The translations under genes were made by a program, and so were the position numbers. The notes under the pieces were generated by a model that made no database searches, was not told the DNA's origin, and worked only from the letters and a program-made list of their open reading frames with translations. A stretch of DNA of 64,000 bases, from assembly GCF_000426045.1 (NCBI RefSeq), contig NZ_AUEP01000007.1, forward strand, positions 124,001 through 188,000. Direction: 5' to 3'. This document shows positions 43,447-52,084 of the stretch, piece by piece (the stretch's first letter is position 1; each line of letters starts with the position of its first letter). This stretch comes from Marmoricola sp. URHB0036 (GTDB taxonomy: Bacteria > Actinomycetota > Actinomycetes > Propionibacteriales > Nocardioidaceae).

Positions 43447-43745
43447 TCCGTCAGGTCGAAGCCGAGGCGACGGGCGGAGCGCTGGCGCTGGCGCGTGGCG
43501 CGCAGGCGGCGCAACCGGCGGACCAGCAGCGGGTCGTGGGCCAGGGCCTCGGGGCGGTCGATGAGGGCGTTGAGGACCTGGTAGTAGCGGGTGGCGGACA
43601 TGTCGAAGTTCTCGCGGACGGCCTGCTCCTTGGCGCCGGCGTACTTCCACCACTGGCGCTCGAAGTCGAGCATCGCCGCATCCCGCGACGAGAGCTCACC
43701 GGAGCCCTCGGGCTGGGAGCTGTTGAGCGCGTGGCTGGCGACCAT
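43443..43745 (-). CDS. DUF3263 protein
   Basis: A 100-residue protein with DAAMLDFERQWWKYAGAKEQ, RENFDMSATRYYQVLNALID and a basic tail (RRLRRLRATRQRQR). It fits DUF3263, an actinobacterial family with a helix-turn-helix-like middle part; it may bind nucleic acid, unproven. ATG 43745 has a ribosome site (gaggagtcgcc). The upstream frame to 43859 contains other ATGs without sites. Coupled to the LytR-C gene. Confidence 0.83.
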   Translation of the reverse strand: MVASHALNSSQPEGSGELSSRDAAMLDFERQWWKYAGAKEQAVRENFDMSATRYYQVLNALIDRPEALAHDPLLVRRLRRLRATRQRQRSARRLGFDLTE

Positions 43746-43878
43746 CGTGGCGACTCCTCGGAGGGGAAGGTGATGATGGGTCGCGCTCATCATAGCGATG
43801 AGAAATACAACGGTGTCATTTGCCACGCGGCGTGCCGCGAGGGGGGACGGGCCGAGCACCGGTGGCTAGCCTCACGCC

Positions 43879-44883
43879 ATGGACACCATCGGCTGGGGCG
43901 TGCTGGGGCCGGGCCGGATCGCCCGCTCGTTCGCGAGCGACCTGCTCGCCGTACCCGAGGGGCGGCTGGTGGCCACCGGTTCCCGCGACGAGCAGCGGGC
44001 CGCGGACTTCGCCGCCGAGTTCGGCGGGCGGTCCCACGGCTCCTACGAGGCGCTGGTCGCCGACCCCGAGGTCGACGTCGTGTACGTCGCCACCCCCCAC
44101 GTGCTCCACGACGAGCACACCCGTCTCGCCCTGGCGGCCGGGAAGGCGGTGCTGTGCGAGAAGCCGATGACGCTCGACGCCGCGTCCACGACCGCGCTGT
44201 TCGCCGAGGCTGCCGACCGTGGGCTGTTCCTGATGGAGGCCATGTGGATGGCCTGCCACCCGACGATCCGGACGTTGCTCCGCCTGCTGGCCAGCGGCGA
44301 CTACGGGAGCCCCCGGCAGGTGCACGCCGCCATCGGGTTCGTGGTCCCCGGTGCCACCGACGGGGGCGAGCAGTCGGGCCGGCTGCTCGACCCGGCGCTC
44401 GGAGGCGGAGCCCTGCTCGACATGGGCATCTACCCGCTGACCTTCGCCCACCTGGTGCTCGGGGAGCCGGAGCGGCTCACGGCCGTGGCCAACCTCTCGG
44501 CCCTGGGCATCGACCTCGACGTCTCCGTCGCCGGGCTCTACCCGGGAGGCGCCACGGCTGCCCTGACGGCGACCCTCACCTCACATCCCTCGGTGACCGC
44601 CACCGTGGCCACCGAGTCGGGCTGGTTCGACCTGCCGAGCCGCTTCTACACCCCCCAGCGCCTCCGGTGGACGTCGTACGCCGAACCCGCGGGAAGCAGC
44701 GAGTGGATCGAGCCCGACGAGCCGGTGATCGGGTTGGGCTACGGCAACGAGATCCAGGAGGCCCACCGGTGCCTCCGCGCCGGAGCGCTCACCAGCACGC
44801 TCGTCCCGCCCGGGCAGACGATCTCCCTGATGGGGCAGATGGACACCATCCTCGAGGAGATCGGCGTCTCCTACCGCAGGTAA
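43879..44883 (+). CDS. Gfo/Idh/MocA family oxidoreductase
   Basis: A 334-residue NAD(P)-dependent oxidoreductase. GWGVLGPGRIARSFASDLLA is the Rossmann motif, VDVVYVATPHVLHDEHTRLA and KAVLCEKPMTLDAAST the E-K-P signature, with a C-terminal substrate domain (GGGALLDMGIYPLTFAHL). It oxidises or reduces sugars or related alcohols; the substrate is not apparent. It lies 9 nt before otsA and is probably cotranscribed, suggesting a link to sugar metabolism. Confidence 0.88.
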   Translation: MDTIGWGVLGPGRIARSFASDLLAVPEGRLVATGSRDEQRAADFAAEFGGRSHGSYEALVADPEVDVVYVATPHVLHDEHTRLALAAGKAVLCEKPMTLDAASTTALFAEAADRGLFLMEAMWMACHPTIRTLLRLLASGDYGSPRQVHAAIGFVVPGATDGGEQSGRLLDPALGGGALLDMGIYPLTFAHLVLGEPERLTAVANLSALGIDLDVSVAGLYPGGATAALTATLTSHPSVTATVATESGWFDLPSRFYTPQRLRWTSYAEPAGSSEWIEPDEPVIGLGYGNEIQEAHRCLRAGALTSTLVPPGQTISLMGQMDTILEEIGVSYRR

Positions 44884-44892
44884 GGTCCAACC

Positions 44893-46344
44893 GTGAGTCG
44901 AAGCTCTCGGAAACGCAGCACCTCCGACCTGGTCGTCGTCGCCAACCGCATGCCCGTCGACCGGGTGGTGGACGACGACGGCGAAGTCACCTGGCGGCGC
45001 TCCCCCGGTGGTCTCGTCTCCGCCCTCGAGCCGGTGATGCGGGCCAACAACGGCGCCTGGATCGGCTGGCCCGGCGACACCGGCTCCGACATCGAGCCCT
45101 TCGAGGACGACGGCCTGACCCTGGTCCCGGTCACCATGTCCGAGCAGGAGCACAACGAGTTCTACGAGGGCTTCTCCAACGCCACCCTGTGGCCGCTGTA
45201 CCACGACCTCGTCGCCAAGCCGTCCTTCCACCGCGAGTGGTGGGAGTCCTACGTGACCGTCAACCAGCGGTTCGCGGACGCCGCCGCGAAGTTCGCCGCC
45301 AAGGACGCGATCGTCTGGGTGCAGGACTACCAGCTCCAGCTCGTCCCGGCGATGCTGCGCGAGCTGCGTCCCGACCTCCGCATCGGCTTCTACCTGCACA
45401 TCCCGTTCCCGCCGGCCGAGCTGTTCTCCCAGCTGCCGTGGCGGCGCCAGATCCTCGAGGGCCTGCTCGGGGCCGACCTGGTCGGGTTCCAGCTCTCCGG
45501 CGCGGCACAGAACTTCGTCCGTCTCGTCCGGCAGCGGGTCGGGCACAAGACCCACCGCGACGCGGTCTACCTCCCGGACGGCCGCGTCGTGCAGGCCCGT
45601 GCCTTCCCGATCTCCATTGATTTCGCCGGCTTCGAGGAGCTGGCTCGGTCGGAAGGTGTCACAGCCCGCGCCGAGGAGATCAGGCGCGACCTCGGCAACC
45701 CGACCAAGCTGTTCCTCGGCATCGACCGGCTCGACTACACCAAGGGCATCTACGCACGGCTGCGTGCCTTCAGCGAGCTGATCGCCGACGGCGAGTTCAG
45801 CGTCGAGGACGCGATGTTCGTCCAGGTCGCGACGCCGTCTCGTGAGCGGGTCGACCAGTACCGCCTCCTGCGCGACGACATCGACCGACTGGTCGGCCGG
45901 ATCAACGGCGACCTCGGGCGCATCGGCCGGCCGGCGATCTCCTACCTGCACTCCTCCTTCCCGCGCGAGGAGATGGCCGCGCTCTACCGCGCCGCCGACA
46001 TCATGGTCGTGACGCCGTTCCGCGACGGGATGAACCTGGTCGCCAAGGAGTACGTCGCCTGCCGCTACGACAGCGACGGTGCGCTGGTGCTCTCGGAGTT
46101 CGCCGGCGCCTCCAACGAGCTGCGCCAGGCCTACCTGGTCAACCCCTACGACATCAACGGCATGAAGGCCCGGATGCTCGAGGCCTACCGGGCCGACCCC
46201 AAGGACCTGTCGCGCCGGATGCGGGCGATGCGCAAGACGGTCGCGGAGAACGACGTCTCCCACTGGGCCTCGGCGTTCCTCGACGCGCTCTCCGCCGTAC
46301 AGCCGACGCACTCGAAGAGCACCCGGCCGGCACGGCGCTCATAG
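44893..46344 (+). CDS. otsA: Trehalose-6-phosphate synthase
   Basis: A 483-residue GT20 glycosyltransferase: VVVANRMPVDRVV at the N-terminus, WIGWPGDTGSDIEPF, VWVQDYQLQLVPAMLRELRPD, FYLHIPFPPAELF, DRLDYTKGIYARL and MNLVAKEYVACRY. It transfers glucose from a nucleotide sugar to glucose 6-phosphate. The start is GTG at 44893. Product dephosphorylation would be by the otsB product encoded at 42003-42848. Confidence 0.94.
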   Translation: MSRSSRKRSTSDLVVVANRMPVDRVVDDDGEVTWRRSPGGLVSALEPVMRANNGAWIGWPGDTGSDIEPFEDDGLTLVPVTMSEQEHNEFYEGFSNATLWPLYHDLVAKPSFHREWWESYVTVNQRFADAAAKFAAKDAIVWVQDYQLQLVPAMLRELRPDLRIGFYLHIPFPPAELFSQLPWRRQILEGLLGADLVGFQLSGAAQNFVRLVRQRVGHKTHRDAVYLPDGRVVQARAFPISIDFAGFEELARSEGVTARAEEIRRDLGNPTKLFLGIDRLDYTKGIYARLRAFSELIADGEFSVEDAMFVQVATPSRERVDQYRLLRDDIDRLVGRINGDLGRIGRPAISYLHSSFPREEMAALYRAADIMVVTPFRDGMNLVAKEYVACRYDSDGALVLSEFAGASNELRQAYLVNPYDINGMKARMLEAYRADPKDLSRRMRAMRKTVAENDVSHWASAFLDALSAVQPTHSKSTRPARRS

Positions 46345-46365
46345 CTACTTGGCGGCGCTCCCCGA

Positions 46366-47970
46366 TCAGGTGATCCCCGAGGTCCGGATCGACTCGTGGC
46401 GACTCGGCTTCTCGCCCTCGCCCTCCTCGATCGACCGGGTCTCGGCGCGGGTGCCTCCGGGTGCCATCAGCTCGGTGATCTCCTGGGCGAGCGCGGTGCC
46501 GAGGGTGCCCCAGCCCTCCTTGTAGCCGTAGACGGCACGCAGCGAGCGGGCCTCGTAGTCGCCGCTGAAGATGTCCACGTCGTCGGGGGTGATCAGGCCC
46601 GGGTGCGCGACGCCGATCGCTTCGGAGACCTTGACCAGCTCCTTGCGGAAGGTGCGGACGTACTGCGCACAGCGCTCCGCCTTCGACGCCGGGTCGAGGC
46701 CGTGCGCGAGCCACGGGTCCTGCGTCGCCACCCCGGTCGGGCAACGGTCGGTGTGGCACTTCTGCGACTGGATGCAGCCGATCGACATCATCGCCTCACG
46801 GGCGACGTTGACCATGTCGGCGCCGAGCGCGAAGGCCACGACGGCGTTGTCGGGCAGACCCAGCTTGCCGGAGCCGATGAAGACGACGTCGTCGGTCAGG
46901 CCGGCCTCGGCGAAGGTGCCGTAGACCCGGGAGAAGCCCATCCGGAACGGCAGCGCGATCGAGTCGGCGAAGACCGGCGGAGACGCGCCGGTGCCGCCCT
47001 CGCCCCCGTCGACGGTGACGAAGTCGACGCCCCGCTCGCCCTTGCCCATCAACCGGGTCAGCTCGTGCCAGAAGGTCATCTCCCCGACCGCGCTCTTGAT
47101 CCCGACCGGCAGTCCGGTCTCGGTGGCCACCAGCTCCACGAAGTCGAGCAGGCTGTCCACGTCGCTGAAGGCGGTGTGGCGCGACGGGCTGGCGCAGTCC
47201 TGGCCCATCGGGATCCCGCGGATCTCGCTGATCTCCCTGGTCACCTTGGCGGCCGGCAGCAGGCCGCCGAGTCCCGGCTTCGCGCCCTGCGAGAGCTTGA
47301 CCTCGATCGCACGGACCGGCGCCGAGTCGACGACCTCCTTGAGCTTGCTCAGCGAGAAGTTGCCGTCCTCGTCGCGGCAGCCGAAGTACGCCGTACCGAT
47401 CTGCAGCACGATGTCGCCGCCCTGGCGGTGGTGCGGGGAGAGGCCCCCCTCGCCGGTGTTGTGCATGCAGCCGGCCAGCTGCGCACCCTTGTTGAGCGCT
47501 GCGATGGCGTTGCCCGACATCGAGCCGAAGCTCATCCCCGAGATGTTGATCAGCGAGTCGGGACGGAACGCCTTCGCCCGGCCCCGGGGGCCGCCGACGA
47601 CCTTGGCGGCCGGCAGGCCGACCTTCTCCGCGTGGTCGTGGGGCAGTGACGCCGCGAAGGTGCGGTGCTTGATGATCGCGTAGCCCGGAGTGTGCTCGGT
47701 GTCGTTGTCGGTGCCGAAGCCGGAGTAGTTGTTCTCCTGCTTCGACGACGCGTAGATCCAGGACCGCTGGTCGCGGCTGAACGGTCGTTCCTCGTCGTTG
47801 CCGGTGACGATGTACTGGCGCAGCTCCGGGCCGATGGTCTCCAGCCAGTAGCGGGCGTGGGCGATCACCGGGTAGTTGCGCATCAGCGCGTGCCGCTTCT
47901 GCATCAGGTCCCGCGCTGCGACCGCACCGACCGCGAGCCCGACCCCGCCGACCACCCGGGAGAGTTTCAT
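46366..47970 (-). CDS. FMN-binding glutamate synthase family protein
   Basis: A 534-residue protein like the central and FMN domains of glutamate synthase. An N-terminal hydrophobic segment (VGGVGLAVGAVAARDL) suggests membrane association. Landmarks are ISGMSFGSMSGNAIAALNKGA, FVTVDGGEGGTGASPPVFAD and the Fe-S cysteine region SIGCIQSQKCHTDRCPTG. It lacks the glutamine amidotransferase and GltB C-terminal parts, so it is the stand-alone kind, with an unknown electron partner and substrate. Confidence 0.9.
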   Translation of the reverse strand: MKLSRVVGGVGLAVGAVAARDLMQKRHALMRNYPVIAHARYWLETIGPELRQYIVTGNDEERPFSRDQRSWIYASSKQENNYSGFGTDNDTEHTPGYAIIKHRTFAASLPHDHAEKVGLPAAKVVGGPRGRAKAFRPDSLINISGMSFGSMSGNAIAALNKGAQLAGCMHNTGEGGLSPHHRQGGDIVLQIGTAYFGCRDEDGNFSLSKLKEVVDSAPVRAIEVKLSQGAKPGLGGLLPAAKVTREISEIRGIPMGQDCASPSRHTAFSDVDSLLDFVELVATETGLPVGIKSAVGEMTFWHELTRLMGKGERGVDFVTVDGGEGGTGASPPVFADSIALPFRMGFSRVYGTFAEAGLTDDVVFIGSGKLGLPDNAVVAFALGADMVNVAREAMMSIGCIQSQKCHTDRCPTGVATQDPWLAHGLDPASKAERCAQYVRTFRKELVKVSEAIGVAHPGLITPDDVDIFSGDYEARSLRAVYGYKEGWGTLGTALAQEITELMAPGGTRAETRSIEEGEGEKPSRHESIRTSGIT

Positions 47971-48066
47971 GAGGCATGCCTACTCCTGGCCGGGTGTCGT
48001 GTCCATGCATCGGACCTCGACTCGCACGATGTGCCCCCGGAGGGTCGAGAGGGTAATTTTCGCCCC

Positions 48067-49326
48067 ATGGACTTGATCCCCAAGCCGGACCAGGTCGCGT
48101 CCGCCGCCAGCAACGTGGCTCACAAGCTGCTCTATGGAGGCCTGGCCGACCTCCGCCCGATGCCGCGGACCCTCATCGACGACGGCCCCCTGCGCGAGGT
48201 CTACCACTACCGCCCGCAGAAGAAGACCCGCGAGACCGGCGACCCGGTGCTGCTCGTCACCCCTCTCGCCGCGCCGGCACTCTGCTTCGACCTGCGCCGC
48301 GGCTGCTCGCTCGTCGAGCACTTCGTGCAGAAGGGCCGCCCCACCTACCTCGTCGAGTACGGCGAGATCTCCTTCAAGAACCGCCGGCTCGGCATGGAGC
48401 ACTGGGTCGAGGAGGTCGTCCCGGAGGCCATCAAGACGGTCAGCGAACACGCCGGCAACCGACCGGTGCACGTGATCGGCTGGAGCCTCGGAGGCATCTT
48501 CGCCGCGCTCGCGGCCGCCGACCGACCGGACCTGCCGATCGCCTCACTGACCGTCGTCGGCTCGCCGTTCGACGTCAAGCAGGTGCCGATGGTCGCGCCC
48601 CTGCGCCCGATCCTGCGGCTGACCGACGGCGGCATCGTCACCCAGCTCTACCGGATGCTGGGCGGTGCCCCGAAGCCGCTCGTACGACGGGCCTTCCAGC
48701 TCAGCTCGGGCACCAAGATGATCACCAAGCCGATCGCGATCCTGCAGAACCTCGACGACAGCGAGTGGCTGGCCCAGATCGAGGCGGTCGACCGGTTCAC
48801 CGACAACATGATCGCCTACCCCGGGCGGTCCTTCGGCCAGCTCTACCACCGGATGCTGAAGCACAACCAGCTGCTCGGCGGCAAGGTCGACCTGTCGGGC
48901 CACGAGATCGACGTCGCCAACATCAAGGTGCCGGTGCTGATCTTCGCCGGCAACACCGACGGCATCGCGCCGGTGAACTCCGTCAAGGCCATGGTCAAGC
49001 TGCTGACCAACGCCCACGAGGTGCGCTTCGAGATCGTCCCTGGGGGACATCTCGGCATGCTCACCGGGCGGGCCGCACGCGGGACCACCTGGGTGGTGAT
49101 GGACGAGTGGATCGAGCAGTACTCCACGCCCGACGACCGCTCGGCCCGCACCACACGCAAAGCTCCCAAGAAGCCGGTGGCACCGCGGCCGCCGGCCAAG
49201 AAGAAGCCGACGCCCCGCACCCGGAAGCCGGCTGAGGAGGTCGCGCCCGACCGCTCGGCGATCGGGTCCAACCGCGAGCGCCGGTTCGCGTCCGCCTCCT
49301 CGAGGAACCTCGCCCGCAAGCCTTGA
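48067..49326 (+). CDS. PhaC-like alpha/beta hydrolase with basic tail
   Basis: A 419-residue protein with a PHA-synthase-like alpha/beta hydrolase fold: LLVTPLAAPALCFDLRRGCS, YLVEYGEISFKNRRLGMEHW, HVIGWSLGGIFAALAAADRP, VLIFAGNTDGIAPVNSV and EIVPGGHLGMLTG. The nucleophile position is Ser (G-W-S-L-G-G), not the Cys of PHA synthases. Asp and His fit a triad. Residues ~360-419 form a Lys/Pro/Arg-rich tail. A -10-like TAATTT is 9 nt before the ATG, so the mRNA may be nearly leaderless. Confidence 0.82.
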   Translation: MDLIPKPDQVASAASNVAHKLLYGGLADLRPMPRTLIDDGPLREVYHYRPQKKTRETGDPVLLVTPLAAPALCFDLRRGCSLVEHFVQKGRPTYLVEYGEISFKNRRLGMEHWVEEVVPEAIKTVSEHAGNRPVHVIGWSLGGIFAALAAADRPDLPIASLTVVGSPFDVKQVPMVAPLRPILRLTDGGIVTQLYRMLGGAPKPLVRRAFQLSSGTKMITKPIAILQNLDDSEWLAQIEAVDRFTDNMIAYPGRSFGQLYHRMLKHNQLLGGKVDLSGHEIDVANIKVPVLIFAGNTDGIAPVNSVKAMVKLLTNAHEVRFEIVPGGHLGMLTGRAARGTTWVVMDEWIEQYSTPDDRSARTTRKAPKKPVAPRPPAKKKPTPRTRKPAEEVAPDRSAIGSNRERRFASASSRNLARKP

Positions 49327-50225
49327 GGCTGTCCCTCCCGCACACTCCCGAGCAGGCGCTGCGCCTCGTCGCCGCGGTGCTCACGGTGGTGCTCGTCGTG
49401 TTGCTGGGTGGGCTCGGCACCCAGGACCCGGAGGGCCCGACGTACCACCACTACGTCGCGATGGGTGACTCGTTCACGGCCGCGCCGTACGTCCCGCTCA
49501 ACGACGTCGCCTACGGCTGCAACCGCTCGAGCAACAACTACCCGCACCTGGTGGCGCGGGCCCTGCACATCGACGACCTCCAGGACAGGTCCTGCACCGG
49601 CGCCCAGACGGTCGACCTCTACGACCGCCGCCAGCGCACCGCCGACGGCCAGTCGGTGGCGCCGCAGCTCACCGCCCTCTCCCCCGACACCGACCTCGTC
49701 ACCGTCGGCATCGGCGCCAACAACGGCCGGCTCTACGCCAAACTGGCCACCACCTGCCGCAAGATGACCAAGATCTGTCCGTTGTACGACGAGCGCGACT
49801 CGCTGCGGGCCACCGTCGATGCCCTGGGCCCGGAGCTCGTCCAGACCCTCGACCAGGTCAAGGAACGCGCCCCGAAGGCCCGCGTGCTGCTGATCAGCTA
49901 CCCCAAGCTGCTGCCGCAGACCGGCGACTGCCTGCGCCTGCCGCGGATGCGACCGCAGGACCGGGCCACCTTCCGCTCGATCAACCTCCGGCTGCGCTAC
50001 GAGATGCGCGACTCGGCCAAGGCCGCCGGAGTCGAGTTCGTCGACTTCTACCAGGCCTCGATCGGCCACGACGTGTGTGCCCGACACCCCTGGGTGCAGG
50101 GTCGCGTCGGCAGCCGTCACCGTGGCGCCGCGCTGCACCCGCTCGAGTCCGGACAGGCAGCTCTGGCCCGGCTGGTCGAGCACACGCTGAGCACCGAGAA
50201 GCCGATGACCGGCGAGGGCTCCTGA
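49323..50225 (+). CDS. SGNH/GDSL lipase-like secreted or anchored hydrolase
   Basis: A 300-residue protein. A membrane/signal segment (LVAAVLTVVLVVLLGGLG) comes first, then the SGNH domain: YVAMGDSFTAAPYVPLN (Ser), DLVTVGIGANNGRL (Asn block) and GAALHPLESGQAAL (His). Six or more cysteines (for example RSCTGAQ, TTCRKMTKICPLY) probably form disulfides, as in actinomycete SGNH lipases. The TTG start at 49323 overlaps the PhaC-like stop (TTGA), so the two are coupled. The substrate is unknown. Confidence 0.82.
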   Translation: MRLSLPHTPEQALRLVAAVLTVVLVVLLGGLGTQDPEGPTYHHYVAMGDSFTAAPYVPLNDVAYGCNRSSNNYPHLVARALHIDDLQDRSCTGAQTVDLYDRRQRTADGQSVAPQLTALSPDTDLVTVGIGANNGRLYAKLATTCRKMTKICPLYDERDSLRATVDALGPELVQTLDQVKERAPKARVLLISYPKLLPQTGDCLRLPRMRPQDRATFRSINLRLRYEMRDSAKAAGVEFVDFYQASIGHDVCARHPWVQGRVGSRHRGAALHPLESGQAALARLVEHTLSTEKPMTGEGS

Positions 50226-50249
50226 AGCGTCCGGCACCAGCCCGGACGG

Positions 50250-51041
50250 CTATCGGCCGAAGAACCCGGTCTCGAGGTCATGGATGATCGCGTCCAGCGG
50301 ATGCCCACTCACGATGAGCGGCCCGCGCCACGGTGCCGTGAGGGAGAACAACAGCGCCATGCTCAGGCCCACGACCATGGCCAGACCCACGACGAGCACG
50401 GAGGTTCGCAGGCGACTCCGGAAGGTGAGCGCACCTGCGTTGGCGATGAGCGCCAGGCCACTCGCCACCAGGGTGCCGACGTAGAGGGCGGGAACCTGTC
50501 GCGAGGCGGCCGCGATGCGAGCCCGACGCGCGCTCGTGACCGCATCCAGGGAGGTCAGGAGCTCCGAGCTCGGTGGGCTGCCGAGCTCGGGTTGGGCCGC
50601 CTGTGCACGCACCACCTGCTCGAGCCTGGCAATCGCCCGGGTGGTGGCCGGGTCGTCACCACCTTCCTCGTCCTGGTCTGCCCACTCACGGGTGCGCGTC
50701 TTCTGCAGGTAGTGCTCGAGGGCCGAGTGGATGGATCCCTGGTCGACTCCCTGGCTGGTCGCTGCCCAAGCCAGACGCGAGGCAGCCGACGCCTCGTCAC
50801 TCACCAGGCTCTCCGCCGAGCGCAGGTAGCTGGCCTCGCCAGCCAGCGTGAGGCCAGCGAAGATCGCGAACGCGGCCCCGAGTGCCGGCATCAGCGGCGC
50901 GGCGATCTGCGACACGTGCTCCGCATCACTCGCCGGCACCAGCGCACGGACAGCGAGTCGCCCGCCTGCGGCGACGATCAGTGCCAGCGCGAGCCAGCCC
51001 GCGACCAGGACGCCCGCCGGCAACGAGCTCATCCAGCTCAC
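50250..51041 (-). CDS. DUF4239-like membrane protein (second of pair)
   Basis: A 263-residue protein with hydrophobic segments at ~8-25, ~48-65 and two near the C-terminus (YVGTLVASGLALIANAGAL, VLVVGLAMVVGLSMALLFSL). Between them lies a soluble helical region with LVSDEASAASRLAW. This pattern of two membrane pairs around a helical part resembles DUF4239/bestrophin-like proteins. The GTG at 51041 overlaps the stop of the preceding gene (GTGA). Function unknown. Confidence 0.7.
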   Translation of the reverse strand: MSWMSSLPAGVLVAGWLALALIVAAGGRLAVRALVPASDAEHVSQIAAPLMPALGAAFAIFAGLTLAGEASYLRSAESLVSDEASAASRLAWAATSQGVDQGSIHSALEHYLQKTRTREWADQDEEGGDDPATTRAIARLEQVVRAQAAQPELGSPPSSELLTSLDAVTSARRARIAAASRQVPALYVGTLVASGLALIANAGALTFRSRLRTSVLVVGLAMVVGLSMALLFSLTAPWRGPLIVSGHPLDAIIHDLETGFFGR

Positions 51042-51874
51042 CTGTCTGCCGGCTTCGCGTCACCGCGGGCATCGCAGGGGGGCACGGCATCAGCGTGCGC
51101 GATCTGCATCTCCTGTTGGACCACCTGCAAGGCTCGCTCCATGGCCACCGGGCGAAGACCCCCGATGCCGTCGTGGAACGGGTTGTTCAGCAGGCCGAGC
51201 AGCAGCAGCATCGAGGTGACGACCGAGACCACCGTGCCCATCAGCATTGCCTGGACCACGGCTCTTTCTCCACTGTCGGCGAAGAACAGCATGTACACGA
51301 AGATGAGGCCGGACGTGAAGATCAACACCACCCACAGGGGCGCAGGGATCACGCCCACCGCTCCGTGCACGCGGTCGTTGCGCGCCGCCTCCCGAGCCTG
51401 CCGTTGGCTCATCCACGTGTCGTACGCCGACTGCTCGGTGGGCGTCCGCGGTTCGACGGTCTGCAACGTGCGGAACATCTGCCCTGCCCAGGGGTTGAGG
51501 TCCTCACCCAGCGTGCCGTTCTCCATCCGGTCCCATTGCACGCCGACCACCGATCGGGCGTAGCAGACCAGCTGACCGGTGAGCTCGCGGTCCGCGGGCG
51601 CGGGGAAGAACTGAGCGGTCTCCACCTGCTGCGAGACGATCAGCGCTTCGTCCTCCGCACCCGACCTCGCCGCGTCATAGCTGTCGAACGCCAGGAACAC
51701 CACGAATCCGCCGAGTACGGCGAACCCGGTGGCCAGCACACCGAACACGCCTGCCGCGCGGTCGCCGTCGTTGAAGAAGCTGCCTTCGGGTGCGCGGCGT
51801 CGCACCACCAACATGGCCGTGATTGCCACCGCGGACACGCCGATGACGATGAGGACGTCCAGGAACAGGTTCAT
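51038..51874 (-). CDS. DUF4239-like membrane protein (first of pair)
   Basis: A 278-residue membrane protein: helices at ~3-22 (LFLDVLIVIGVSAVAITAML), ~42-62 (VFGVLATGFAVLGGFVVFLAF), ~178-197 and ~208-230. A soluble middle part has EALIVSQQVETAQFFPAP, matching the corresponding part of the next gene, so the two are related in plan. Called DUF4239-like by layout. Codon use is slightly less GC-biased than in neighbouring genes. It diverges from the MFS gene. Confidence 0.7.
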   Translation of the reverse strand: MNLFLDVLIVIGVSAVAITAMLVVRRRAPEGSFFNDGDRAAGVFGVLATGFAVLGGFVVFLAFDSYDAARSGAEDEALIVSQQVETAQFFPAPADRELTGQLVCYARSVVGVQWDRMENGTLGEDLNPWAGQMFRTLQTVEPRTPTEQSAYDTWMSQRQAREAARNDRVHGAVGVIPAPLWVVLIFTSGLIFVYMLFFADSGERAVVQAMLMGTVVSVVTSMLLLLGLLNNPFHDGIGGLRPVAMERALQVVQQEMQIAHADAVPPCDARGDAKPADR

Positions 51875-52084
51875 CCGGCGAGGCGGCGTCGTTCTGGGTC
51901 GAACGACTCGACTCTGTCCCTGCTCGTCATGGTCGGCTCCAAGCCGCGATCGGCGCCTGCGGCCACCCGACGGTCGCAGGCACAGATCGGCGCTACCTCC
52001 CCCGGGAGGGGTGAACCGTCCCGGGCGTGCGTGCGGCCCGCTCCGCAGGCCGAGCACAGCCGTCCAACCCACTACATTCAGCGC

